A stretch of 64,000 bases of DNA from Hevea brasiliensis (Eukaryota > Streptophyta > Magnoliopsida > Malpighiales > Euphorbiaceae). Below, one piece after another: positions 22,736 through 32,775 of the stretch. Both the position numbers and the translations under genes were made by a program. The notes below the pieces were generated by a model. That model saw only the letters and a list, made by a program, of their open reading frames with translations. It was not told where the DNA came from and searched no databases. Where the stretch lies: positions 49,566,725 through 49,630,724 of the forward strand of contig NC_079510.1 in assembly GCF_030052815.1 (NCBI RefSeq), written 5' to 3'. Position 1 is the first letter of the stretch; each line of letters begins with the position of its first letter.

Positions 22736-24903
22736 CAAAAAATAAAAAGAAAATTAATCGAGAAAAGATCAAAACCCTTACCGGAGTATAAATCGGTGCC
22801 TGAAAACTTTAGAAAGCGAGAATAAGTGTTGAAATTGCTACGGGAAAGTCTGAAAATGACATAAGGAAGCAAGTGACTCACATCTCCCCTACCTATACCC
22901 GTTTGAGCATTAAATGCTCACAAAGTCCCAAGTGACGCATCGGTTAGCGGAATCAGGCCGCCTCCTTGATACGTCGTAAGAAGGTTCCAGAAACATAGTA
23001 AAAAATCAGATAAATGAGATCGGTCAACTAAGGTCATCGGATTGAACAAACTTCCAAACCCACGGATTGGCGAATGGCGATCTATCTAGGGATCAGATTG
23101 AGTATACTTATCAGAGATCGGAAAGATAACTAATGAAATAACAAAAAAACATTCAAAGTAAAAAATTCATTTCATTTCCAAAAGATCATATCACATCATT
23201 TGGGCGATCTCAAAAGATCTGATTGCATCAGTTGGGCGAGTGAGAGAGATCAGGAAATGAGAGGGGACCCGATGCAAGAGGTAGAGATCGGAATAATAAC
23301 CCTAAAAAGGGAATGGTCACAACGGGAATATTGGAAAAGCCAGGAACGACCCATGAGATCGGAGAACTCAGGGAGTTGAATAACTACCAATCATGGCCTT
23401 CAATTAGCTTTCCCCAACGTCAGATCCGAGTTAGTTAATGCATTGCAAGCATGATCAGATCCTCACCACACATTTCATTAGCAAGGACACCCTCCTAGCT
23501 GCCAGACGCCAAAATAGTTAAAGTAGCCATGTACATCCCGATCTACACCGTTGATTATAATCGTAAGGATGGATTCGGAGCCCTCGGATCAAAAAGCAGA
23601 TGAAAGATTCAGTGCTTTTTATTCTCAGCCTTGGGATCCATTTCATAAGGAGAGACCCTCGACCATTGGATTAAGGAGAGAAATGACAGATAATCTGAAT
23701 GGAATCCCGACCCTCCATTTTGATTCTATTTAATTCTCAGACATCAGATTATGTCCTTTTGGATCTAAGCCCTCCGTCTCCCCCTGATAAGATCCTGACC
23801 CTTCATTTTGGACACCCGTTCCCTATAAATACCTGCATGCAATACTGTTGAAAAAAAAAAAAGAAGGTGGTATTATCGTGGAAAGACTATGGATTTTGAT
23901 TCAGTATTCCTACTTGTCATTCGGAGCTTTCAAAGTGTTGAGAAACTTTATAAACCAGTTTTCTGAAGTATTTCATCCGAAGGAGCTCTAAATCCTGAGA
24001 TTTTCATTTTTAGTTCCTCTGCATCACCTTGTGAAACCATCTTCACTCCGCTTCATTCCCACCGCTCTAATATCAGTGCATTACCTTCCGAGCTCAACTT
24101 CGTTCTGGTCCATTCCTGTTACCTCGAGTAAGCTCAAGTCCTTCGACCGTTAGCTTTCACCTCTCCAAGATTTGGGGATACCGGAGTCAGCTTGCCTGTC
24201 TCCTTAACTTTCTACAGGTAAGCGTCTAAACTTTCATTTTGTTGAATATCCTTAGTTTGTTTTCTTCAGTTTTCTTTTAAAGTTCTTTTATATCCAGTCA
24301 CATTAAATCTCAGAATAGGTTATCTAGGCCAGTAGTTATTTCCTGTCCCTTATTTTTATTCATTCGTAAACTCCATTTATCGTCTCTTAGTTTTCATTCC
24401 TTTCAAGACTAGATGTTCGAGTCATCGGTGACTCGTAAATACTCTAAAGAGTATAGGCGAGAGTATTTTAACATGAGTTTTTTTTTTGGTCTAAATAAAT
24501 GAAAAAAAAATGATAAAGGAAGATAGGTGTAGCAAAGGTTGAATAGGACGTGAACAAAATTATGTCAAATAAATAGGTTATGAGATCGGGTCTTGGAACG
24601 AACCCAGTCGATAAGATAATAGATCGGGAATTAAGATAAGTTTGGATCCTGGGCGAGCGATTAAAAAGAGTTCGGATGTCGCAAATCGAAGAGTTCTGAT
24701 AAAGCGATCATGCGAAAGATCGGCAAGGAGTTCTGTCTTTCGTCCACCATCTAGTTATAAGGTCCCGTAGGCTAGGAAAAGCTTTACACAGGTTTCCTGC
24801 GCCTTCGGTACTTCATTCCCATATAAAAAGGGGTCAAGAAGGACCTCTTATCAGAATCCTTAGCTTTAAAGTTCTTATAAAATGCCATTCTAATAAACAT
24901 ATT
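22736..24903. other. Non-coding part of the LARD element
   Basis: No protein is supported. On the plus strand CCCTATAAATACCTGC (near 23822) looks like a TATA box, and CTACAGGTAAGC (near 24216) resembles a 5' splice site. Short GATCGG-containing phrases recur throughout and also in 10700-11270 in both orientations, which ties the two outer pieces of the element together. Confidence 0.5.
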
Positions 24904-25640
24904 AAGAGATCGGGGGAGAGTTCTTACTTAAACTCAGTCTAATTTTTAATGCAACAAATTAAGAGATCGGGGGAGAGTTCTTACCCGAACTCAGTCTAAT
25001 CTTTAACGGAATACATTAAGAGATCGGGAGAGAGTTCTTACCTGAGTTCTCAACTTAAATTCTTAACACTAAGAGATTGGGGGAGAGTTCTTACCCGAGT
25101 TCTCAACTTAAATTCTTAACACTAAGAGATTGGGGGAGAGTTCTTACCTGAATTCTTGGTCAAAATCTTAATAAAATATGTGGAGATTGGGGGAGAGTTC
25201 TTACCTGAAGTCTTTTGCTTAAATTTTAACAAAATAGATTAAGAGATCGGGGGAGAGTTCTTACCCGAATTCTCAGTCAAAATCTTAATAAAATATATGG
25301 AGATTGGGGGAGAGTTCTTATCCGAAGTCTTCCGCTTAAATTTTAACAAAATACACTAAGAGAACGGGGGAGAGTTCTTACCCAAATTCTCGGTCAAAAT
25401 CTTAATAAAATATGTGGAGATCGGGGGAGAGTGCTTATCTAAAATCTTTCGCTTAAATTTTAACAGAATATACTAAGAGATCAGGGGAGAGTTCTTACCC
25501 GAATTCTCAGTCAAAATCTTAATAAAATATGTGGAGATCGGGAAAGAGTTCTTACCCGAAATCCGCTAAAATTTAACAGAATACATTAAGAGATCGGGAG
25601 AGAGTTCTTACCCGAATTCTCTTAGCTTAAATTCAAACTA
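24904..25640. repeat. Tandem array, ~13 copies of a ~57-bp unit
   Basis: Each unit carries GAGATCGGGGGAGAGTTCTT followed by ACCCGAA and a variable AT-rich tail. In the right half two unit types alternate (ending ...CAAAATCTTAATAAAATAT and ...TTAAATTTTAACAAAATA), so the higher-order period is about 117 bp. It lies inside the LARD element. Confidence 0.92.
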
Positions 25641-26665
25641 AAATATCACAACTTCAGCATTCAAATTAACCCCTAACAAAAATCCATTACACAAGACCTA
25701 TTCACTGAAGGATCAGCTCATGTTCTCGTGTTCTTGGGCAACCCTAAATAGTGAAATATCAAATATTCCTTTTATTCGCACAAAGGATTAACATCGTCAT
25801 TCTACCCCCTAAATTATCAATTTATAAAGAGCATAACATTAAATCTGCTTATCCTCATTGAGGGACGAGGTGGGGTGCCTAACACCTTCCCCACCTGTAT
25901 ACGGACCCCGAATCTAGAATCTCTGTTTTCAAAGTGGATTTTTTTTTAGCAAACAGTTTTCTTTAATTGCCCTCAAAATTAAAGTGGCGACTCCTTATTT
26001 TTCCTACTTCGGTGAGAATTCGTCTGGCGACCGCAAAAACTCTTGCGATAACAACAACACAAGGCAAGTAAGTAGGTTTCAACTTTTGTCAACAATTGTG
26101 CAAGTCCATGTCTTAAATGAACAATAAAAATGATGCTAAACAGATTATCTTCCTCTCACAAAATATTTGCTCACCAAGGCGTCTTTGATTTTAGGGACTT
26201 ATCCAATTTGCACATAACCTAGTTGTTAGCGTAAGCACCATTTTATTGACATTGCATTTAGTGTAAAGCCTCATATGCAGAATTCTTGCCTAAATAATCA
26301 CTCCACAACAAAGAAAAATAGTCCATACTCAGCTGACCTAGATAGTTTGTGCAGTACACAAACTCCTCAAGAAACATTCTGGTTAGAAAATCAACTTATT
26401 TGCCATATTCAACATCTTTTCCCAAAAATAGAAGAGGAAAAGTTATCATTTGGTTTAAAAACTGGCTTAAAAGAGTAGCTATTCAATTTATTTAAGTAAT
26501 AAAACTACACCTCTACCAATCACTTATTTTTTACAATATCTAAATTCATTTTTTTTTCTTTCACAAGTCTTTCATCAGATCCATACAATTCTGTCAATCA
26601 ACTAAGCGGGTCCAACCACTATGAGTTTGTTTAACCTTTTGTTAATACTAATCTAGGGAAGAAAA

Positions 26666-26920
26666 TGCAACAAGTAAGGTAAAATAGCCAAACAGAAGAG
26701 CAAAGATAATTGAGAGAATTATATTCTCATTTCATATGTCTGATATGATACAAGAAGGCTCTATATATACAAGTGAAAAGAATAATCTAGAATACAAGAG
26801 AATAATTCTAGAATGCTAGCTAGCTGAGCTGTACAATCTACAAGTAGCCTTTAACGGAATGCCAAGCTAGAGTAACAAACTAACAAACGTTTTTGGCGCC
26901 TTCTGTGAATAACTTTGTCA
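26666..26920 (-). repeat. Copia 3' LTR
   Basis: On the plus strand it starts TGCAACAAGTAAGG and ends AACTTTGTCA. The polypurine tract (GGGGGGGA on the minus strand) directly adjoins it at 26921-26928. Confidence 0.93.
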
Positions 26921-26928
26921 TCCCCCCC

Positions 26929-28623
26929 TCAAGCTGGAGGCTGGTGAAGTTGTACTAGACCCAGCTCAGACATAATAAATGTTAAGGCAACTGCAGATAA
27001 GGACTTAGTGAATGCGTCTGCCAATCGAAGCTGCGATGGGATGTAAGTTGGATAAAGAAAGCCGTTGTTTACATGATCCTGGACAACATGGCAATCTATG
27101 TCTATATGCTTTGTACGTTCGTGGAACATTGGATTATTGCTGATATGAATGGCGACTTAGTTGTCACAATGTAACGATATAGGAGTATGGAGGGGAATAT
27201 TGAAATCTTGCAAGAGATAAGTGATCCATTTGAGCTCGCACGTTGTACTAGCCATGCTTCTGTATTCGGCCTCTACGGAGGAACGACTTATAGTCGTTTA
27301 ATTTTTTGATTTCCATGAGATAAGTGCTGAGCCAAGAAAAATACAAAATCCTGTAATTGATCTTTTGCTTGTGCGACATGCAGCCTAATCACTATCACAA
27401 TAAGCTTGAAGTTTAAAAGATGATGTAGTTGGAAAGAAAATTCCCTTCTCCGGACATCCCTTTAAATATTTGAGTACTTGAATTACAGCTTGCCACTTAG
27501 GAACTCTTGGTGTTTGAAGAAATTGGCTGAGCTGTTGGATAGGGTATGTGATATCTGGTCTTGTTAAGCTCAAGTATAATAATTTTCCAACAATTCTTCG
27601 ATATTTTCCTGGTTCTGCCATTAATTCTCCTATATCTAGAAATAGATAAAGGCCCTTTGCCATAGGAAAAAAAAGCTGATTTTGCATGTGAAAGACCAAC
27701 ATCCTGTATCATGTTAAGTATATATTTATGCTGACTAATAAACAATCCTTCTGTTGATCGTGCAAGCTCAATACCCAGGAAGTATTTAACATATCCTATA
27801 TCTTTGATTGTAAACTCAGCATCTAGGAATCTTTTAGTTAGAAGAATGGATTGCTTATGGGTTCCAGTTATAAGAACATCATTGACGTAAACAAGAAGTG
27901 CTTGGAAATCATCTCTGGAGGACTTTATAAATAGACAGTGATCTGAAGGGGACTGATGAAAACCAAATTCCTTGAGTTTACTTGTAAATTGTTTATTCCA
28001 TTGCAGACCTGTTTGTTTCAATCCATAAAGGGACTTTGCAAGCCTACATACTTACCCATTTGATGTTTTTGTGTAGCCTTCCGGAGGTGTCATGTACAAT
28101 TCTTCATCAATGAAACCATGTAAATATGCATTATTACATTAATCTGATGTATTGGCCACTGCTTAGCTGAAGCAACTACAAGGAAGATACGCACAGTAAC
28201 TATTTTGGCAACTGGTGAGAAACTATCAATATAATCGATTCCTTCAACCTGTTTATAGCCCTTGGCTACCAACCGGGCTTTGAATTTGCCAACTGTACCA
28301 TCTGTTTTATACTTGACTCGATATACCCACTTTGATGCTATGGGTTTCTTCCCTGCTGGAAGTTCAGTTAACTGCCATGTATTATTGTTTTCAAGTGCCT
28401 CCAATTCTTGATGCATCGCTTGGACCCATCGTATGTCATCCTTAGCTTGATGATAAGAAGAAGGTTCCTTGACAGTTGATACATTAGCAATGAAGGCAAG
28501 ATATTCATGGTTAAGGACAGGATTGGAAATAAAATGATTATAAGGAAGAGTTATACCTGCAGCACCACCTTGATGTGGAAATGTTGCTATTGGAAAAGAA
28601 GTATCATATGTGATGTGAGCCAC
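26929..28623 (-). pseudogene. Copia reverse transcriptase and RNase H
   Basis: RT N-terminal motifs are [16 protein letters not shown] and [12 protein letters not shown]. The catalytic box reads YVNDVLITGT instead of YVDD: the second catalytic aspartate is asparagine. GYVKYFLGIEL and RPDITYPIQQLSQFLQTP follow. RNase H text includes the typical ending DCHVVQDHV and [10 protein letters not shown] frameshift lies within about 27500-27700 and there are further stops. The stop at 26929 lies only 8 bp from the 3' LTR. Confidence 0.9.
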
Positions 28624-28635
28624 AAAGTCCCGTAG

Positions 28636-30325
28636 CTATGTTGGTTTTGATGTTTGTCTAGTACTTCTACGGAGAGGAAGAGGAGATGACTCGATAAAAT
28701 TATTAGGTGATGACTCTTGACAAGAAGATGCTGGAATTTCAGTTTGACTGATAGTGATGAGAACAATGGGTGACTCTGTTGTAGTGTTAGATGGTGACTG
28801 GACTTTAGCTGGAAATATATCAATTTGCTTAGATGTGGTGAGAGGAACAATGGGTAGAGGAACTGTATTTGAGTGAGGATAACCAGAGGGTTTATTTTTG
28901 TAAGGGAAAACTGACTCATGAAAGATTACATCTCTTGATACAAACATCTGTTGGGCATTGAGATCAAAGACCTTGTATCCAGTAGCATACCCAAGAAACA
29001 AGCATTTTATAGCTCCAGGTTTAAACTTGGTTTTATGTGGTTTGGTATTGGTAGCGAAGCACAAACAACCAAATATTCTGAGGTGCCCATATTCTGGTGG
29101 TTTGTGGTGTAAAATTTCATATGGTGTTTTCCAATGTAGGACTGAAGATGGCAATCTATTTATTAAGTATACGGCTTCCCCCCAAAAATGTTTAGGTAGG
29201 TTGGACTGAAACAGTAATGCTCGGGCCACTTCCAACATGTGTTTATGCTTTCGTTTGACTACCCCATTCTGTTGGGGTGAGTGTGGACAAGTTTTCTAGT
29301 GCATTATTCCTCGGCTTTTGAACATAGATTGACAAGAGGTGTTTATGAATTCCGAGCCATTATTTGAACGAATAATTTTTTCTCTCTTATGAAATTGTGT
29401 CTCTATTAAATTCAAGAACATAATAAGGTAAGAGAGAGTTTGAGTTTTATCCCTCATTAGGTAAGCCCAAGTCGATCTGCTAAAATCATCCACAATGGTT
29501 AAAACAAACCTTACCCCAGATATTGTTTGAATATGATATGGCCCCCATAGGTCTACATGTATTAATTCAAACACACTTTTATTAGATATTGTGCTACTGG
29601 GAAAAGGTAAACGATGTTGCTTTGATAAAGGACAGACTTCACAAGGTGAAGATTCATTCACAAAAATATTAAGAGTAGGTATTCTAAATATGGTAGACTT
29701 GGCTACATGACGCAACCGTTCATGCCACAGAGTACAAGAGTTTGTGACTAAACCATGATTATTGCAATTCAAGCTAAACTGTAGAGAGGTAATAAAAAAA
29801 GATGATATATTCAGCTTGTATAGACCTGCACATTCTTTTCCAATAGCAACAACCTCCTTAGTCGAGCGGTCCTGCAAAGTACAATGGGAAGAGAAAAAGT
29901 GAATCAAAAGGTTAGTGGTCTGTAATAGCTTGCTAATAGAGAGAAGGTTGTGTTTAAAAGAAGGCACATATAATAAATCTTTGAGAATTAATTTTGGGTG
30001 GGGAAAAATAGTGCCTACATATGTGACATTTTGTTTTGTTCCATCAGGTAAAAAAACTGGTTTGTGTTTGGATAAACAAGTGTATATTTGAATAGATGTG
30101 ACTGGTTGCACCTGTATCAATAATCCAGGTACTGGTATCCTCATCACCTTTGCTAAAGAAACAATAATGGGGACCATTACCTGTAAAATTTGAATAGTTG
30201 GCAGTGTTTGTCTCTATAGTTGCTTTACCCTTCATGTATTTGGCTATTTCTTGTTGGATAACAGAGGACAGATTTATAGTCCAATCATTTGACTGTGGGG
30301 AGTTATCAACTGGGGCATCATCCAT
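28636..30325 (-). pseudogene. Copia protease and integrase
   Basis: The protease motif is WIIDTGATSHI near 30110. Beyond a frameshift near 30065 come the GAG-pre-integrase text LWHERLRHVAKS and CEVCPLSKQHRLPF (zinc finger), then HVDLWGPYH and VDDFSRSTWAYL. The expected SDNG(T/S)EF reads SNNGSEF, so a catalytic aspartate is lost. The frame breaks near 29290 and resumes with LPKHFWGEAVYLINRLPS. Confidence 0.88.
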
Positions 30326-30373
30326 GGGTGTGTCATGAGTACGAGCTGTATAAGCTTGATTCTGTGGATTAGC

Positions 30374-31351
30374 TCATTTTTGCTTCAGCTCCTTGTACCA
30401 ATCTGGGAAGCCATGAAGCTTAAAACAAGAATCACACATATGACCTGATGCTTTGGAGTGAGTACAAAAATGATCATCCTTCTTAACAAAATCAAGCTTC
30501 TTACAACCAGAACTCTGATTCCTCTGTACATTTGTTTCTTTTGCACCTTCAGCCTTATAATTTGATTCCTTAACCATCATTACTCTAGCATGATCTAATG
30601 AATCTGGTAGAGAAAGAACTTCGCGTTGTTTTTCAACACGTAGTACCATGGAATATGCCTTGTTCATAATAGGTAACTGGTCGAGCAAAAGAATTTGATT
30701 ACGAACATGGTCATACCCATCATTCAAGCCCATGAGGAATTGAATTAATCTATCCTCATTTTTAATATCTGCAACAATTTTGGCAACCCTACAATTGCAA
30801 ACTGGGAAGTTTCTCAAGCAAGATAATTCGTTCCAAAGCTTTTTCAGCTTTGTAAAATACACCATTATCAATAGATTCCCTTGAGTGAAAGAGCTAATTT
30901 CACGTCTGATTTGGTAGAGCAACGGGCCGTTGCTCTCACCAAACCTTTGTTTAAGCTCATTCCATAGTTCACATGCCGTAAATGCATACAGAAACGCCTC
31001 CACCAGGTCTTTAGAAATAGAATTTAGTATCCATGACAAAACCATACTATCAACCCTTTCCCATTTTTCAAACGATGGAGACTCAACATTAGGCATAACG
31101 CACTTCCCATTCATGAAACCCAATTTATCCTTAGCTTTGAGAGCAATTTTCATAGATCGACTCCATGAGAAATAATTAAGCCCGGTTAAAGGAGCACTCA
31201 CCAGTAGCATTCCTGGGTGATCAGAGTTCTGGAGGCTGTAAGGATCATTATCGGAAATTATATTGTTGATGAGAATCCCATCATTAGCAGAATCAGCAGT
31301 GTTGGCAGGAACCCCATCATTCTGAGTGCTGGACAGAATTTCCTCATCCAT
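30374..31351 (-). pseudogene. Copia gag
   Basis: A 325-residue open frame starts MDEEILSSTQNDGV. It has the gag core LTGLNYFSWSRSMKIAL, ACELWNELKQRFGESNGPL and IQFLMGLNDGYDHVRNQILL. The terminal Cys/His box reads CTHSKASGHMCDSCFKLHGF, where the usual second cysteine (CxxC) is serine. A stop at 30374-30376 ends it; the same frame continues towards the protease. Confidence 0.88.
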
Positions 31352-31391
31352 GAAGAAAAAACTCAGAGTATCTCAGGCCACAGTAATCGTT

Positions 31392-31403
31392 GCTCTGATA
31401 CCA
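31392..31403 (-). promoter_or_regulatory. Copia primer-binding site (initiator-Met tRNA)
   Basis: On the minus strand TGGTATCAGAGC directly follows the 5' LTR end (CTGCA). It is an exact plant tRNA-iMet primer site. Confidence 0.93.
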
Positions 31404-31658
31404 TGCAGCAAGTAAGGCAAAATAGCCAAACAGAAAAGCAAAGATAATTGAGAGAATTATATTCTCATTTCATATGTCTGATATGATACAAGAAGGCTCT
31501 ATATATATGAGTGAAAAGAATAATCTAGAACACAAGAAAATAATTCTGGAATGCTAGCTAGCTGAGCTGTACAATCTACAAGTAGCCTTTAACGGAATGC
31601 CAAACTGGAGTAACAAACAAACAAACGTTTTTGGCGCCTTCTGTGAATAACTTTATCA
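31404..31658 (-). repeat. Copia 5' LTR
   Basis: On the plus strand it runs TGCAGCAAGTAAGG ... AACTTTATCA. It includes a CTCTATATATA stretch that could serve as a TATA region in the sense direction. Confidence 0.93.
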
Positions 31659-31831
31659 GAAAAACATTTGCAATAAACTTAAAATTTTCATAAAAGCATC
31701 ATCTTTCTTTGTTATTGTATATGGTAAAACTCAATAGTAATCAACTTCCATTGCAGACTAACCCAAAAACCAAAACTTGAAATTGGCTAAGAAGTAACAA
31801 GCAAAGAGTAGATGCCCTGCATAAAACATAC

Positions 31832-31906
31832 CTTGAAGAAAATAAAGAAAGGTACAGCAGAAACAAAATATTCCTCCGATATCTCTGGTTGCTCCTCAGC
31901 CTCCAC
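31832..31906 (-). pseudogene. GRXS17: GRXS17 pseudogene exon 2
   Basis: This 75-bp exon has acceptor TTGTAG and donor GTATGT. It reads VEAEEQPEISEEYFVSAVP plus FFIFFK in frame, the second half of the thioredoxin-like domain. It is open with no damage. Confidence 0.9.
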
Positions 31907-31990
31907 CTACAATAACCATAACCAATTCAAAATCCCAATAAAAGAAGAAGAAGCATCTATATACACATATTTTTTGTTGAGAGAGAGAAC

Positions 31991-32150
31991 CCTGAGGAAG
32001 TGGGCGTTGGGGAGATCAGTGGCAAGGTGGAAGAAGACTTGGTCCATGTGCCTGGAGGCTTCGCACCATGACCCCCAGAAGTGAACGATTAACGGTGTGC
32101 CACTGCTGCGCAAGTTATCTAGCTCCGACTTAAAGATTTGTTTGGCATTG
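31991..32150 (-). pseudogene. GRXS17: GRXS17 pseudogene exon 1 (thioredoxin-like domain, 5' end degraded)
   Basis: The frame reads KSELDNLRSSGTPLIVHFW, the WCEAS motif, and ends HFLR at the donor G|GTTCTC. Intron 1 is only 84 bp (31907-31990). Upstream of KSELDN the expected Met-Gly-Gly start is absent; an ATG near 32133 is in another frame. The start has been lost or shifted. Confidence 0.85.
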
Positions 32151-32775
32151 TTGCTGTTAGAACAGCTCTTCAGAAAATCAATTCTTTGTAATATTATAAT
32201 TGTAAAAATATTAAAATTATTTTTTTAATAATATTTAAAATAATATTTTTATTTAAAAAAATAATTTTGACCTCAAAAAAATAATTTTGACCTCCAAATT
32301 CGATACCAATCAAATCCTTACACTGCACTTCCTTCACTGACCCACAAATTATTTTCCTTGTTTATGCTCTGCTCCCTTCTGTCCAAACCTGAACCCTACT
32401 CTCAAAATCACTCCCTATATCTATCACGTGGTGGTTTATTATTGTTGAGGAATCATAGACCGCTTGTGGAATACACTACATTAGAATCTGTCACCGTCCA
32501 CTTGGTTATTCGTTAGTGGGTCCCCTATAAGCCTAGCATTGACTGCGTGGTTGCTCCTGATTGATTCACTATTACATGGGCTGTGTCTAAGGATTTGGGC
32601 CTGCTATAGAGTCATTACTCGTTAGTAGTCCGTACCAAAATCCACGGGTTGGTTTAGAAATGAATGTTGTTTGATTTAAATTGAATAAATCGAATCAAAG
32701 TGTTTTAATTCAGTAATTTAGTTTAATTTTTAAAATAATTCTGTTTAATTTAATTTTAAATTTTAAGATTTTTTA
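32151..32775. other. Gene-free stretch upstream of the GRXS17 relic
   Basis: AT-rich sequence with a short direct repeat (ATAATTTTGACCTC, twice near 32258-32295). No coding region is supported. The native GRXS17 promoter would lie here. Confidence 0.5.

Larger units (their letters stand above)
10647..26091. mobile_element. Tat-like / LARD non-autonomous LTR element, split by a gypsy insertion
   Basis: The outer boundaries are suggested by TATAGACACC (TG to TA change) at 10647, a TTTTGTCA end at 26091, and near-matching 5-bp flanks ACAAC (10642-10646) and ACAAT (26092-26096). Without the nested element it is about 5.9 kb. It carries one degenerate ORF on the minus strand (domain like PF04195, putative gypsy-type transposon), a 57-bp tandem array (24904-25640) and the motif AAAGTGGCGACTCC near 25982, which I associate with Tat/Ogre-lineage LTR ends. 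No RT or integrase is seen. I could not align two LTRs by eye, so exact ends and orientation are uncertain; the ORF may be the antisense ORF known in Tat elements. Confidence 0.5.
26666..31658 (-). mobile_element. Ty1/copia retrotransposon, full-length, defective
   Basis: The minus-strand element is flanked by the perfect duplication GAAAA (26661-26665 and 31659-31663). The LTRs are both 255 bp (26666-26920 and 31404-31658), with about 12 differences counted by eye (roughly 5%). Order in the sense direction is gag, protease, integrase, RT, RNase H, which defines copia. The frame has a stop after gag, a frameshift near 30065 and later breaks. It sits in GRXS17 intron 2, to the right of the LARD element. 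Confidence 0.95.
8577..32150 (-). pseudogene. GRXS17: Monothiol glutaredoxin GRXS17 pseudogene, split by a ~22-kb transposon-filled intron
   Basis: GRXS17 is a multidomain cytosolic/nuclear monothiol glutaredoxin (thioredoxin-like domain plus three CGFS glutaredoxin domains) that binds Fe-S clusters. Exon 1 (31991-~32150) encodes KSELDNLRSSG and the Trx motif HFWGSWCEAS. Exon 2 is 31832-31906 (ends VSAVPFFIFFK; donor GTATG). Exon 3 is 8577-9779 (acceptor ATTAG, starts DGKKVDILEGADP) with three Grx domains, each keeping CGFS. The exon 2/3 junction is in phase. Decay: TGA at 9030-9032 in Grx2, TAA at 8820-8822 and a further TGA in the last domain; the expected final TAG is 8577-8579. The 5' end has no in-frame ATG I can support. 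Intron 2 (9780-31831, 22,052 bp) holds three LTR elements. Family assignment is secure; loss of function is inferred from the stops. Confidence 0.9.

Noticed and set aside
24904..25640. CRISPR-like array
   Set aside because: The units abut directly with no unique spacers and lie inside a plant retroelement, so this is an ordinary tandem repeat.
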